64,000 nucleotides of DNA from Chaenocephalus aceratus. Its lineage: Eukaryota > Chordata > Actinopteri > Perciformes > Channichthyidae. Both the position numbers and the translations under genes were made by a program. The notes under the pieces were generated by a model. It did not search any database, had not been told where the DNA came from, and was given only the letters and a program-made list of their open reading frames with translations. The stretch lies in contig JAMFTG010000112.1 in assembly GCA_023974075.1 (NCBI GenBank), positions 154,001-218,000 of the forward strand, given 5' to 3'. Below, in pieces: positions 42,524-54,005 of the stretch (the stretch's first letter is position 1; the number at the start of each line of letters is the position of its first letter).

Positions 42524-44188
42524 GTATTTCAGCCGCCAGCTGACGCCTAGAGAACGCAAATACAGCGCCTTTGACCCGGAGCTCCTCGGACTTTATTTGG
42601 CCGTGCGGCACTTCCGTTTCATGCTGGAAGACTGTGAATTTACGGCGTTTGTCGACCACAAGCCGCTCACCTTCGCCATGTCAAAAGTGGCGGAGCCTTG
42701 GTCGGCACGTCAGCAGTGGCAGCTGTCCTACATATCGGAGTTCACTGCGGACATTAAGCACGTGGCTGGCAAGTCGAACCTGGTTGCTGATTGCCTCTCC
42801 AGGGTCGTCATCGGTGCCGTCCAGTTGGGCCTGGACTATACTCGCATGGCGGCGGACCAGGTCACAGATCCCGGCGTCCAGGCTCTGAAGGTGGAGAGCG
42901 CGGGGCTGCGCTTGGAGGACGTGGTGTTCGGCGACGCGGGCATTACTCTCCTGTGTGACGTCTCTACGGGCCTGGCGCGAACTGTCGTCCCTGCCATCTG
43001 GAGGCGTCCTGTGTTCGAGGCTGTGCCCGGCCTGTCACACCCCGGCGTTAAACCTTCGGTACATTTGGTTGCGGCGAAGTTCGTTTGGCAAGGACTGAAA
43101 AGGGACGTGAGGACTTGGGCCAGGGAGTGCGTGGCTTGTCAACGCGCTAAGGTGCACCGCCACACGAAGGCCCCTTTGGAGCATTTCCTAGTGCCTGAGA
43201 GGAGGTTTGATCACGTCAACATTGACCTGGTTGGTCCGTTGCCTTCCTCTCAGGGGTTTTCCTACCTCCTCACCATGGTGGACAGAACGACCCGTCCGCT
43301 CGTTTCGACATCAGCCGCAGACGTTGCTCGGGCCTTCATTGCAACGTGGGTGTGTCGTTTTGGCACCCCGTCAGACATTTCCTCAGACAGGGGCTCTCAG
43401 TTCACGTCCGAGCTCTGGAACGCTGTGGCAGGCGGTTTGGGGGTTAAGCTGCACAAGACTACCGCTTACCACCCTCAGGCTAACGGCCTCTGCGAGCGCT
43501 TCCATCGCTCCATGAAGGCGGCCCTCAAGGCCGGCCTTACGGACGGTAACTGGGTCGACAAGCTGCCCTGGGTGATGCTGGGCCTGAGGACTGCACCTAA
43601 GGAAGATCTGCAGTGTTCTACAGCGGAGATGGTCTGCGGTCAGCCGCTGAGAGTTCCGGGGGATTTCCTCCCAAATGCATCAGCTCCCTGGTCTGCCACG
43701 GCCCAGCGAGTTTTTCCCGCGTGACGCGGCGGAGGCTTTCGCTACAGTCCCGACTACTCAGCACGGTGCGCCAGGGTCTCAATTACTGCGGAGCTACGCT
43801 CGGCTGGGCACGTCTTCATTCGTCACGACGCACAAAGAGGCCCCCTGCAGCCCCCTTACGATGGACCTTTCCGGGTTTTGGAACACGGTGAAAAACACCT
43901 GGTGGTCGACATGGGCGGTAAGGCTGAGCACGTCTCGGTTGACCGGGTGAAGGCTGCTCACTTGGACGTGGACCGGCCGGTGGTGCCGGCTCGGCCGCCG
44001 AGACGGGGCCGACCCCCGGCTTTGATTCCTGTCAGGGAGTGTGGACCTGTTGTTCCGGTCCCTCCTCTGTCAGGGGCCGCACGGGCGGAGGTCGCTGTAC
44101 CGACTCCGGTGCGCAGGTCTCGTGGGGGCAGGTGGATTGTTCCTCCCCGCCATACAGATTTTGTTTACACGTTAATTCTGGGGGGGCT
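42524..44188 (+). pseudogene. CsRn1-like RNase H end and integrase (3)
   Basis: The 375-codon frame at 42597-43724 has the RNase H tail, an intact HHCC zinc finger, and the full DDE set (NIDLVGPLP, SDRGSQFTSELW, YHPQANGLCERFH). It then has LPWVMLGLRTAPKED and ends at TGA near 43722. The tail continues in other frames (43675-43950, 43878-44198) to a basic C-terminus. Confidence 0.82.
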
Positions 44189-44413
44189 TGTGTGGTGACA
44201 CGTTATTGGACATAATTCACTTCTCGTATTGTGTTGCCACACGGACCCTTTAGTGGGAACACCTGTAGCATTAGCTTCCATTCCTGCTAGCTCGTCAAGC
44301 AGAGCAGTTCATGTGATAACCTCTGTTATTAATGGCTAATAAAGATTGGAACTCTCTTCTTAATACACCGCCTGCGACTCCCTTTTCCTGGCACTACAAT
44401 ACACAATATTACA
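44189..44413 (+). repeat. 3' LTR of CsRn1-like copy 3
   Basis: TGTGTGGTGACACG start after a G-run tract, internal AATAAA, end near ATATTACA. Confidence 0.6.
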
Positions 44414-44512
44414 AATCAGTTCATAGTCATCAGAAAATTAGCAGCCGGTGAATTAACTTTTATAAATGTTTGGGTTATAACAACCCATATTCAAGAAGCT
44501 TGTACTGTTCGG

Positions 44513-44685
44513 TATGGCAGTTTGACACTGAAGCTTCGAACGGAGCTTCAACCCTGGACTTCCTATTCCATAGAAGCAGTGCTTCGAAGCTTGCTTCAAA
44601 TTACGTGACATGACATCCGAAGCAGCAACTGCTTCAAATCAAAGTGATTCGATGCTTCATTTAAAGCTTCATTTTGTCATCACTA
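44513..44685. mobile_element. hAT-type MITE, unit 3/4 junction
   Basis: Flanked by CTGTTCGG (44505-44512) and CTGTTCAG (44686-44693). The right duplication shares the same G-to-A change with the copy at 16883-17059. Confidence 0.72.
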
Positions 44686-44693
44686 CTGTTCAG

Positions 44694-45340
44694 TCTTAGT
44701 GTATCTTTACATTAAAAGTTTCATCAGACTACAATGTTAAATATAAGGCAATATATTATAAACATGTAATCCAATATGGCCACAGTCTACACTAGCATGT
44801 ACACTTTGCATTCAAGTTGAGGAACTTTCAAAGTTTCAAGTGCAGACATTGGGATAAGGAATCACATGTTTTAAGTTTAGTGCTCAATGTCTATCAATTC
44901 ACTTGTACATTTAGTGGGAGCCCCTTAAAGTGATAATATATTTTACCACTTGAGCTAAAACCTAAGAGTCACATTATAAAGAGTGCCACTGGTAAAGGTC
45001 AAAGTAAAAAGTCCAACTCAAAAGCAAACCCTGCATTGTTTTAAGAACCAGTGTGCCACATAAGCTGATATCTCACACTTTTGTAAATGTGCAATAGTTT
45101 AAACTAGAACTATTGAGACATTTGTTTTTGCTAAGGGGATTTTCACAATCTTTTGTCAGCGCTGTAAAGTATTAAGATACATTTTCCAAATTTGTTTTGT
45201 AAAGGAAACATTTTTAAAAATGCACACCTTTTAGACACTAGAGGGCACCAAGCTTACATCCACAAGCACTCATGCTTAGGCATTCACCATCCCACAATAC
45301 AAGGTGAAGTAAAGACACAACCAGGTGGTAAATTCATGTA
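44694..45340. other. AT-rich spacer downstream of gene copy 4
   Basis: This is a copy of 131-769. No gene is seen. Confidence 0.55.
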
Positions 45341-45346
45341 TTTATT
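45341..45346 (-). terminator. Polyadenylation signal, gene copy 4
   Basis: AATAAA on the minus strand at the end of exon 4. Confidence 0.5.
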
Positions 45347-45505
45347 TAAAAAACGAAATATTCATCCGAGGACACCAGCTGCACCTGTAAGAACAAACAC
45401 ACATTAGTCACCAGGTTTAAGTTAATGTATAGAACAGCAAGAAAGCGAGCACAGTACTCACCTGCTATTGTCCCCACTTTGGACTGACATGAAACCATTT
45501 GGCAT

Positions 45506-47087
45506 TTATGTGAGCACTCGGACTTGAGGTTTGGGAGGAGCAACCTGAGGAAAGATGTAGGCCTGGGGTTCAGCCTGCCTCTGAGGGGCCACGTAGGCCC
45601 TGTTGGGAGCCTCGTAGGCCTGGTTCGTTGCTTGCCGCTGAGGGGCTACGTAGGCCTTCTTGGGCGTCTCGTAGGGCCTGTTGGGAGTCTCGTAGGGCCT
45701 GTTGGGAGTCCTGTTGGGAGTCTCGTAGGCCCTGTTGGGAGTCCTGTTGGGAGTCTCGTAGGCCCTGTTGGGAGTCCTGTTGGGAGTCTCGTAGGCCCTG
45801 TTGGGAGTCTCGTAGGCCCTGTTGGGAGTCTCGTAGGCCCTGTTGGGAGTCTCGTAGGCCATGTTGGGAGTCCTGTTGGGAGTCTCGTGGGCCCTGTTGG
45901 GAGTCCTGTTGGGAGTCTCGTGGGCCCTGTTGGGAGTCCTGTTGGGAGTCTGCTGCTGGGGAGCATTGTAGGCCTTGTTGGGAGCATTGTAGGCCTTGTT
46001 GGGAGCCTCGTAGGCCTGGTGTGTTGCTTGCTGCTGAGGGGCCACGTAGGCCTTGATGGGAGTCTGGTAGGCCTGCTGGGGCTTCCTGACACTCACTTTC
46101 TCCTGCCCAGGAGCCTTCAGCCGTCTGATAGCATAGCCACCAAATTTATCAGGGATGATGTGGGTCTTGGTCGGGGCCAACTTCTTACCAGAGGTTCCCT
46201 CTCTGGACGATTTGGAGTCGTAGCTCGTTGAGTAACTGCGAGGCTTGAAGATGGGACCATTTCCTACATTGGACTCAAGAGAAGTGCCATAACTTGAGGC
46301 CATGGAAGTAGCCTTGTAGGTTCCTCTGGCATTTCCTGCATTCCCTGAAAACAGTTTGTATGGGTTCACAACCTCAGTCTGGCTGGGGTTTTTAGCAGCT
46401 GAGGGACGGGAAGGTTTCTCCGTTTTAGACACTAGCTTAGCGCGAACACTGGAGGAAGTTTTGGTCCGTGCAGGGATTTGGTTTGGCTCAGGAGCACCGG
46501 CACCAAACAGGCTGGAAGACTTCCCCTCGTCCTTGTTGCTGCTCTTACTCAGAGAATCGCTACCGGCAATAGCACTAGAAAGGCCATGATAACGCTGTTT
46601 AGGCACACGATTCAAGTTAGGTTTTGACACTGAGCTGCTCTGCACTAACCTGACTTTAGCCAAGCCACTTTTAGCTGGCTGTGAAACAGTTTGTGTGTAG
46701 CCACCAGTAGAAGGCCCCCAGCTAAAACGACTGCCCACAGCTGAAGGTATGTTTAAGTTTCTGCTTAGTCTGAGTCCATTCTGGAGATAGTTGTCACCAG
46801 CTTCCCGATTATTTTGCTTGAAGCCAACATATGTGTTGTTGTTCTTGCTCTGAGCTGCTAGAGAAAAAGAATAATATTAAAGCCACAGTCATTCACAGCA
46901 CTTAAGTGAAATGTTGTGCTTAGCTCACCTTTTGAAGCCCACAAACAGCACACATGCTCTGCTTGAACCAAGACAATAAGGACAATCCTGCACAGAAAAT
47001 ATGTAAACATCAGAGAACGCAGACAGCGAACAACAATTAACTTTGCATATCTGCAGAAACTTACCCCAAATGAACTCCACAAGTCAT
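45506..47087 (-). CDS. Secreted Pro/Asn/Tyr tandem-repeat protein, copy 4 (intact)
   Basis: I do not recognise this protein. The coding exons are 47065-47087, 46929-46987 and 45506-46857; together they give 477 residues with no interruption. A noncoding exon 4 (45346-45384) would follow if the donor at 45462 is used. Residues 1-18 form a signal peptide (MTCGVHLG, hydrophobic, VQA before EHV). Residues about 28-260 are basic and Ser/Lys-rich with SGLAKVRLVQ, NPYKLFSGNAGNARG and DKFGGYAIRRLKAPGQEK. Residues about 270-440 are roughly ten 7- or 11-residue repeats (ETPNRAY, ETPNRTPNRAH), each with one Tyr or His. A tail with YVAPQRQA repeats ends PKPQVRVLT. Cysteine is nearly absent. Composition recalls Tyr-rich adhesive or envelope proteins; this is inference only. 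Confidence 0.78.
45670..45955. repeat. Coding minisatellite, copy 4
   Basis: The array has about ten 21- and 33-bp units, all preserving the Pro/Asn/Arg frame. It is shorter and more regular than in copy 3, and no frame-changing indel is present. Confidence 0.9.
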
Positions 47088-47164
47088 ATTTCTCCCTCTC
47101 TGTGTTCCAACACAGCAGTAAAGAACCAGTAGCCCCGAAGTGACTTGCTCTGCTTGTCTGAGCA

Positions 47165-47232
47165 GCAGAAAGGAGGCTTTATTGCAGCTTGCAGCCAATC
47201 AGGGCCTAATGAGCTGATTGTCTACAGGTGCT
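47165..47232 (-). promoter_or_regulatory. Putative promoter of gene copy 4
   Basis: TATA-like CAATAAA, inverted CCAAT (47195-47199) and E-box CAGGTG (47225-47230) in front of the one intact reading frame. Confidence 0.45.
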
Positions 47233-48382
47233 GCTGTGCTGTCAGGGTGGCAACTGAGTGCTGTTGATTTTCTGATTTTCTGTCACCTCCGAGTTCTTAA
47301 GTCCTGTGCAAAAAACTGTAAGGTAAAAGAGCAATATCTCAAACCCCTAAATGACCATTTTGTAAATCAGACTTTCTCACAAAGGGTTACTTTCAGTTGT
47401 TCAAGAAACTTGTTTGTTTTTGTTGCATTTCTCAGAGTAAAATGAAGAAAGTGAAAACAGAAAACATTTGGGATTTATTGAAGTAATTGGAGAGCAACAT
47501 GTGACCCGCTGATCTGAACACCAACGCACAACCCACTGCACCACACGCCTTTTTTTGCTTGTATTTTGGTACTGTTATTGGTTTTGTGAATATCTTTAGG
47601 ACAAAGAAAAACAAGATTCAAGTTTGAATGTTCATTTGAGTTTTTCTTTTGTTACAAGTCCTTTTTGTTGGCTATGGTATTAGAGACTGTGTGCATGTTT
47701 GTCTGTCCTGCTTTCAGAATAATCATATATACTGTTATGTGCTCACTCCGTCACAAACACATGCGTTTTTATTAAGATACAACAATTAAATATACTTGCA
47801 AAAACAGTTTTAGGCACACTACTTCTGTACTTGTGTTAAAGTGTTTCATACTACATTGGCTGTTTGAGTAAACCATTCTTGTGATATGATTGATTTATGC
47901 ACAACATCCCTAGAACCATAAGCAACACAACACAGGACATTGAGCAAAAAAAAACATTAAAGGTAACAAAGGGAAAGTGATTGAAATGCAAATGGAGGTG
48001 AAGTATTTGCATAAAGTTTGTAAACAGATTGTTTAATATAGTTTTGCTGTTGTTTATGCAGCCCATATTTTCTTTATTCATTGATATATTTTCACAGTTT
48101 CTAGGTTCTGTGTACAAAGTGGAGGCAGGCAAGAAAAACAAATATGTCCTTTCACGGACAATGACTTGGAGCGCAAGCCAAGTGTTACATGTTGATGTCA
48201 TTATGTTCAGGAAGTAAACAAAGGAGTCCAATGTGGGTGTTTCAAGCAAGTGAGGGGGGAGTGTGTGGGAGAGAATCCCCCTCTGGAGGGAGCACAGGGA
48301 TTAACTTTGCAATCAAGGGATGGTTTTTATCTCTCATCTTAACACACACTAGCACCCATGTACACCCAATACTACCATGTGC
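47233..48382. other. Upstream spacer, unit 4
   Basis: This corresponds to 2701-4012. No gene is seen; the shortened SINE is at 47496-47550. Confidence 0.5.
47496..47550 (-). mobile_element. tRNA-SINE remnant, unit 4
   Basis: Head only, with the same internal deletion as in unit 2 (gagagcaacatgtgacc). Confidence 0.6.
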
Positions 48383-48815
48383 TAGCAGCGCTGGGCAGCT
48401 CTGCGTCGTCCAGGTTGGTGGGATTCATCGCAGACCCCCCCCCCCACATCATGGCAAATATGAGGCGATTAAGGCCCTTCTCCTTAAGACATTTAGCTTA
48501 TCTGCTAAGGAGAGGGCTCGCCAGTTACTTCACATTCAAGGCCTAGGAGACAGCAAGCCATCTCAGCTAATGGAGAAAATGCTAAATCTGCTTGGGGGGG
48601 AGGATCCCCGGCTTTTATTCACCGAGATTGTCCTGCGTCACTTGCCTCCCCGGGTACAGACGGCGCTGGCCAACACGCCTGTCACGGAGCCCCGTGCTTT
48701 GGCTGAGGAAGCGGATCGTTTTTTCCTGGTTACACAACAGCCCGGTGCAGAGACGTTAGCCGCAACGCTCAGCGGCCCACCTGCAGTCAAGAAAGTGTGG
48801 CGGAGGCCGGACACT
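48383..48815 (+). pseudogene. CsRn1-like gag remnant (4)
   Basis: Same capsid end as at 4013-4440, with ERARQLLHIQG and PRVQTALANTP. It is joined directly to linker sequence because protease is deleted. Confidence 0.7.
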
Positions 48816-49887
48816 CGTGTGCACACTAGGCAGCGCAGCGTACGACGAGCTGTCAGGCTCGCTGTCGGGGGCAGACACGTTTCTCAGACAGTTGGCCGAG
48901 TTTCCAGACCTGTCGCTACCCACCTTCTCTGCGCTTACCACTAACCATGGCGTGAAACACCACGTCACCGGGGGGCCTCCTGTCTACGCCAGGGCCCGGC
49001 GGTTGAACCCTTCTAAGCTGGCTGTAGCGAGGGCGGAGTTCGCAACCATGGAGCGCCTGGGCATTGTCCGCCGCTCAGACAGTCCTTGGGCTTCCCCCCT
49101 GCACGTCGTCCCCAAACCGAACGGCGGGTTCCGCTCGTGCGGGGATTACCGCCGACTCAACAACGCCACTACGCCTGACCGCTATCCGGTGCCGCACATT
49201 CAGGACTTTTCGGCGCATCTGGCCGATACGGGGGTGTTTTCCAAGGTGGACCTGGTGCGTGGATAACACCAAGTAACCATGCACCCCCTGGACATTCCCA
49301 AGACAGCAGTGATAACGCCTTTTGGACTTTTTGAGTTCCTGCGGATGCCTTTTGGACTCAAGAATGCCGCTCAGACGTTCCAGCGCCTGATGGATTCGGT
49401 GCTGCGGGACCTGCCGTTTGTTTTTGTCTACCTCGATGACATACTCGTCGCCAGCGCTTCAGTGCAGGAGCACCTGTCCCACCTCTGAGCCCTTTTCACA
49501 CGGCTCAATGAACACGGATTAATCATCAATCCTGCAAAGTGCCAGTTCGGGGTGTTGGATATCGATTTCCTGGGGCACCGTGTCACCAAGGGCGGTGCGA
49601 CACCTCTGCCAGCGAATGTGGAGGCTGTTGCGGCTTTTCCTCGCCCGCTCACAGCCCGGTCGCTCCGTGAGTTTCTGGGGATGGTGACTTTCTACCACCG
49701 TTTCATCGCCCGGGCTGCACACATCATGCGGCCGCTGTATGAAGCGTTGAAAGGCAAGACCCCCGTCCAGGAGATCGACTGGACAGCAGAGGCGGACGGC
49801 GCTTTTGCTGAGGTCAAGACCGCGTTGGCTCAGGCGGCTTTGCTGGCACGCCCATCATCTACGGCTCCCATCTCCATCACCACGGAC
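48816..49887 (+). pseudogene. CsRn1-like reverse transcriptase (4)
   Basis: The RT core is present with catalytic YLDDILVAS, but it has two stops: TAA at 49264-49266, where the conserved Tyr of RGYHQV should be, and TGA at 49486-49488, which copies 1a and 5 also carry. Thumb and connection follow (DIDFLGHRVTKGGA, FLGMVTFYHRFI). Confidence 0.8.
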
Positions 49888-50018
49888 GCGTCGGACTACG
49901 CGGTCGGCGCAGTGCACGAGCAGTGGGTGGAGGGCGCTTGGTGGCTGAAAAAGGCGAGCGGCTGCCAAGCGCCCTCCACCCACTGCTCGTGCACTGCGCC
50001 GACCGCGTAGTCCGACGC
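49888..50018. repeat. Foldback inverted repeat in RNase H (4)
   Basis: 54-bp arms (49888-49941, 49965-50018) with a 23-bp loop, same lesion as at 5511-5641. The arms differ by a single base at the inner edge (gcttggtgg). Confidence 0.92.
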
Positions 50019-51206
50019 CTTTTTCAGCCGCCAGCTGACGCCTAGAGAACGCAAATACAGCGCCTTTGACCCGGAGCTCCTCGAACTTTATTTGGCTGTG
50101 CGGCACTTCCGTTTCATGCTGGAAGGCCGTGAATTTACGGCGTTTGTCGACCACAAGCCGCTCACCTTCGCCATGTCAAAAGTGGCGGAGCCTTGGTTGG
50201 CACGTCAGCAGCGGCAGCTGTCCTACATATCGGAGTTCACTACAGACATTAAGCACGTGGCAGGCAAGTCGAACCTGGTTGCTGATTGCCTCTCCAGGGT
50301 CGTCATCGGTGCCGTCCAGTTGGGCCTGGACTATACTCGCATGGCGGTGGACCAGGTCACAGATCCCGGCGTCCAAGCTCTGAAGGTGGAGAGCGCGGGG
50401 CTGCGCTTGGAGGACGTGGTGTTCGGCGACACGGGCATTACTCTCCTGTGTGACGTCTCTATGGGCCTGGCGCGGCCTGGCGTCCCTGCCATCTGGAGGC
50501 GTCCTGTGTTCGAGGCTGTGCACGGCTTGTCACACCCCGGCGTTAAACCTTCGGTACATTTGGTAGCGGCGAAGATCGTTTGGCAAGGACTGAAAAGGGA
50601 CGTGAGGACTTGGGCAAGTGAGTGCGTGGCTTGTCAACGCGCTAAGGTGCACCGCCACACGAAGGCGCACCGCCACACGAAGGCCCCGTTGGAGCGTTTC
50701 CTAGTGCTTGAGAGGAGGTTTGATCACGTCAACATTGACCTGGTTGGTCCGTTGCCTTCCTCTCAGGGGTTTTCCTACCTCCTCACCATGGTGGACAGAA
50801 CGACCCGTTGGCCGGAGGCGGTTCCGCTCGTTTCGACATCAGCCGCAGACGTTGCCCGGGCCTTCATTGCAACGTGGGTGTGTCGTTTTGGCACCCCGTC
50901 AGACATTTCCTCAGACAGGGGCTCTCAGTTCACGCTTACCACCCTCAGGCTAACGGCCTCTGCGAGCGCTTCCATCGCTCCATGAAGGCGGCCCTGCAAG
51001 GCCGGCGGCCCTCAAGGCCGGCGGCCCTCAAGGCCGGCGGCCCTCAAGGCCGGCCTTACGGATGGTAACTGGGTCGACAAGCTGCCCTGGGTGATGCTGG
51101 GCCTGAGGACCGCACCCAAGGAAGATCTGCAGTGTTCTACAGCGGAGATGGTCTACGGTCTGCCGCTGAGAGTTCCGGGGGATTTCCTCCCAAATGCATC
51201 AGCTCC
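50019..51206 (+). pseudogene. CsRn1-like RNase H end and integrase (4)
   Basis: The frame at 50092-50985 has the zinc finger and first two catalytic Asp. Three local changes mark it: an 18-bp in-frame duplication (HRHTKA twice, 50651-50686), a deletion of about 65 bp after SDRGSQFT that shifts frame, and an expanded 16-bp repeat (50988-51052). Confidence 0.78.
50988..51052. repeat. 16-bp tandem repeat in integrase (copy 4)
   Basis: Four tandem units of gcggccctcaaggccg where lineage relatives have one. Here the first unit has an extra G. Confidence 0.88.
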
Positions 51207-51383
51207 CGACGGACCCTTTAGTGGGAACACCTGTAGCGTTAGCTTCCATTCCTGCTAGCTCGTCAAGCAGAGCAGTTCATGTGATAACCTCTCTGTTATT
51301 AATGGCTAATAAAGATTGGAACTCTGTTCTTAATACACCGCCTCCGACTCCCTTTTCCTGGCACTACAATATACAATATTACA
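51207..51383 (+). repeat. CsRn1-like 3' LTR remainder (copy 4)
   Basis: The distal part of the LTR from ggaccctttagtg, with AATAAA, to ATATTACA. The LTR start is deleted. Confidence 0.58.
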
Positions 51384-51559
51384 AATCAGTTCATAGTCTT
51401 CAGAAAATTTGCGGCCGGTGATTTAACTTTTATACCCATATTCTTCTGTCCAGAGCCTCAGCCTTAGAGATTGGTGACCAACTTGACTAGATCCTCTTGA
51501 GATTTGTAAAACACTTATCCGGCCAGACAATTTTCCCTCCGCGGCTCCACAACATCACA

Positions 51560-52005
51560 GCACAAGTTTGAAATCGCGGAGAGGTGCTTCGATTTCGCTG
51601 GCTTCAGGGTGTCGGAACCTACCATCGAACCGCTCCCGAAATACTTGGACGCCATCCGGGACTTCCCCCCCCCTGGCTCCACGATGGACATCAAGAGTTG
51701 GTTCGGCCTTGTCAACCAGGTGGCCAACTACGCCCAGTTGCGTGACACGATGGCTCCATTTAAGCCGTTCCTCAGCCCACGCTGTGTGTTCCTATGGTCC
51801 CCCGTTCTGTGTTCCAGGCGTCCAAGCAAGCCATAATGGAGGCCATCCGTGAGGGCGTGGAGATCTACGACATGCAGAAGCGTACCTGCCTCCGCCCTGA
51901 CTGGTCCATGCGTGGCATTGGCTACTTCCTGCTCCAGCAACATTGTCACTGTGCCTCGGGCATACCGGACTGCTGTCCAGGTGGATGGAGGATCACCCTC
52001 GCAGG
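51560..52005 (+). pseudogene. Mag-like RT thumb and RNase H start (unit 4)
   Basis: The frame begins in KFEIAERCFDFAGF, continues through EPLPKYLDAIRDFPPP, SWFGLVNQVANYAQLRD and FKPFL, then shifts near 51790 into QASKQAIMEAIREG, TCLRPDWSMRGIGYFLLQQHC. RT palm and fingers are missing. The RNase H first Asp lies in RPDWS. Confidence 0.7.
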
Positions 52006-52991
52006 TAGTGCTGCGTACCGGTACGCCGAACCGGTACTGGACTTGTAAAAAGTTTCGGTTCAAGTCCGGTTAAAACCGGAACATCAGGAACCGGTACTTG
52101 GACTCGCAAAAAAAACTAGCACTTACGTATATTCTCGTGTCTGTGGTTATTTAAACATTCCCTGATAAACGTTATTCAGTGTCAATAAATGAGTGCTAAT
52201 CCCAGTGTGCTCAGTGTACAACATCACATGTCATTTCACCTTCGATTCACGGTTTGAAGACGTAGCATTTCGCCACATGCTAATGCTAACCGGAAGTGAA
52301 GAATTTTCAGAATAAAAGTATTAAGTAAATAGTGTGAACTTCCGGTTTTTTCAGAATAAAACTGATTTAAATTAAATAGTGTATTTAATTCAAAATTACG
52401 CCATATCAACATTGATTTTAATTTCTAACAGCATGTATGTACATCACTATGTATGTAGTATGTACTGTATAATGTAAACATGTAGAGTTGTAGAAAAGAC
52501 ATGGTGTACAGACTGTACAGTCACTACAGTACTACTGTATAGTAGGTGTGTAACAGTGTAATGCGTATAGTCTACTCTACACTCTACCTTTCAGCAACGC
52601 TTTAGGGATTTAGGCTCAGTCAGCTCAGGGACTGTTTGGTTACTTTAGTTTGGTAAATGAAATAAATGTTTGAACTTTGTAGTAGTTCACTGTAGTTGCT
52701 GTCATAAGTCATTTGTAGACTAAGTGGCAACAAGTTTTTTTTTTACATTTGTACTTTTTAGAGAAATGTAGACACAAGTTGGAAGGGAGCACAATACACC
52801 TGAGGAGTTTGAATTTGAGTTGATTATGAGTTAATTTTCAATGAATAATTAGCTCACAATAAGTTCACTTTAATTACTCACACAACTTGATACAAGCCAT
52901 GGGTTCAGGTCCGGACTTATAAGTCCGGACCTGAACCTCTGGACTTGAGTCCGGACCTGAACCTGAATGTGAGTCCAGGTACGCAGCACTA
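52006..52991. mobile_element. hAT-type MITE inside the Mag-like element (unit 4)
   Basis: 986 bp, flanked by CTCGCAGG (51998-52005) and CTCGCGGG (52992-52999). Perfect 14-bp terminal inverted repeats TAGTGCTGCGTACC. Subterminal CCGGTAC and TCCGGAC motifs are numerous. It has no transposase. A 36-bp perfect palindrome lies near its right end. Confidence 0.92.
52902..52937. repeat. 36-bp perfect palindrome in hAT MITE (unit 4)
   Basis: Reads the same on both strands, centred on ACTTAT|AAGT between 52919 and 52920, with CAGGTCCGGA arms. Confidence 0.93.
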
Positions 52992-53000
52992 CTCGCGGGC

Positions 53001-54005
53001 TCGCGTTTCCTGTCCCCTGCGGAGCAGCGCTATGCGGTAGTCGAGGGAGAGGCCCTAGCTGTGGCCTGGGGTCTGGAACAGACGCGGTACTTCACGCAGG
53101 GGTCCGACAACCTCGTCGTGGTCACCGACCATAAGCCGTTGGTGAAGATCTTTGGCGACCGTACGCTGGATGAGATCACAAACTCGCGTCTGTTTAGACT
53201 CAAGCAGCTCACCCTCCCATGGCGCTTTGACATTGTGCATCTGCCTGGCAAGAGCAACTATGCCGCTGATGCCACTTCGAGGCATCCTTCCCCCTCGGGC
53301 TCAGCGAACGGCCTCTCATTGGGGCTGCCGAGCGGGCCTGACGCCGTGGAGTCAGCACTCATGGCCTCCATCCGCGACGACGCACGGGAGCTCGGAGCCG
53401 TCTCTTGGCCCCTCCTCGCACGGGAGACAGCGGCTGACGGATGCCTCGGCCACCTCCTCCAACTCATCGAGCAGGAGGGTGGGATTGACGTAAATGACCC
53501 TGCCCTGGCGAGTCTGTCATCGGTCTGTGAGTCCATCTACGCACAGGACGGCGTCCTGCTCTATCGGGACCGCGTCGTGGTCCCCCCATCCCTCCGTGGG
53601 AGAGTCCTTCATTATCTCCATGCCGCCCACCAGGGAACCTCAGCGATGGGGCAGCATGCCCGAGCCATAGTTTACTGGCCCGGGATGTCCGGGGACATTC
53701 AGGCCACCAGGGACGGATGTGCAGACTGCAACCGCAATGCTCCGTCACAGGCGGCTACACCCCCCCTGCCGTCCTCACCCCCGTCCACGCCATTCAAGGC
53801 GGTGTTTGCTGACTTCTTCGACTATGGGGGCCGCCACTACCTAGTTGTCGGGGACCGTTTCTCGTGCTGGGTAGAGGTCCTAAGCTCTACGGCGGGTACT
53901 GCCCTGGCGGGGTCAGCTGGCCTGGTCCAACACCTCCATTCATTGTTCGCCACCGGAGGAGCTCTCGAGCGACGGTGGTCCGGAATTCACGGCGAGCCAC
54001 ACTGA
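53001..54005 (+). pseudogene. Mag-like RNase H and integrase (unit 4)
   Basis: A continuous frame from SRFLSPAEQRYAVVEGEALA (RNase H Glu), TDHKPLVKIF (Asp), VHLPGKSNYAADATSRHP, then integrase with zinc ligands (HYLHAAHQG, CADCNRNA) and core Asp in VFADFFDYGG. It continues to FATGGAL. A one-base change near 53970 shifts the region of the second Asp (SDGGPEF-type) out of frame. Confidence 0.78.

Larger units (their letters stand above)
39854..44413 (+). mobile_element. CsRn1-like copy 3
   Basis: A single, nearly full-length coding copy: gag C-terminus, protease, RT, RNase H, integrase and 3' LTR (44189-44413). It carries the 15-bp integrase loss of the 1b/2b lineage and is interrupted by a 713-bp insertion at 40743-41455. 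The 5' LTR and gag N-terminus are missing. Confidence 0.85.
32495..44563. repeat. Tandem segmental-duplication unit 3
   Basis: This unit holds gene copy 3 and a single CsRn1-like copy of the lineage seen in copies 1b and 2b. It has no satellite and no Gmr1-like element. Two insertions are private to it: about 3.6 kb inside the leading MITE (LINE, tRNA-like sequence, hAT MITE) and 713 bp in the CsRn1-like element. Confidence 0.88.
48383..51383 (+). mobile_element. CsRn1-like copy 4
   Basis: Gag end, RT, RNase H, truncated integrase and the last part of the 3' LTR. A deletion removes protease (near 48815) and another joins integrase (51206) to the LTR at ggaccctttagtg, removing the integrase tail and LTR start. 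Both deletions recur in copy 5. Confidence 0.83.
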
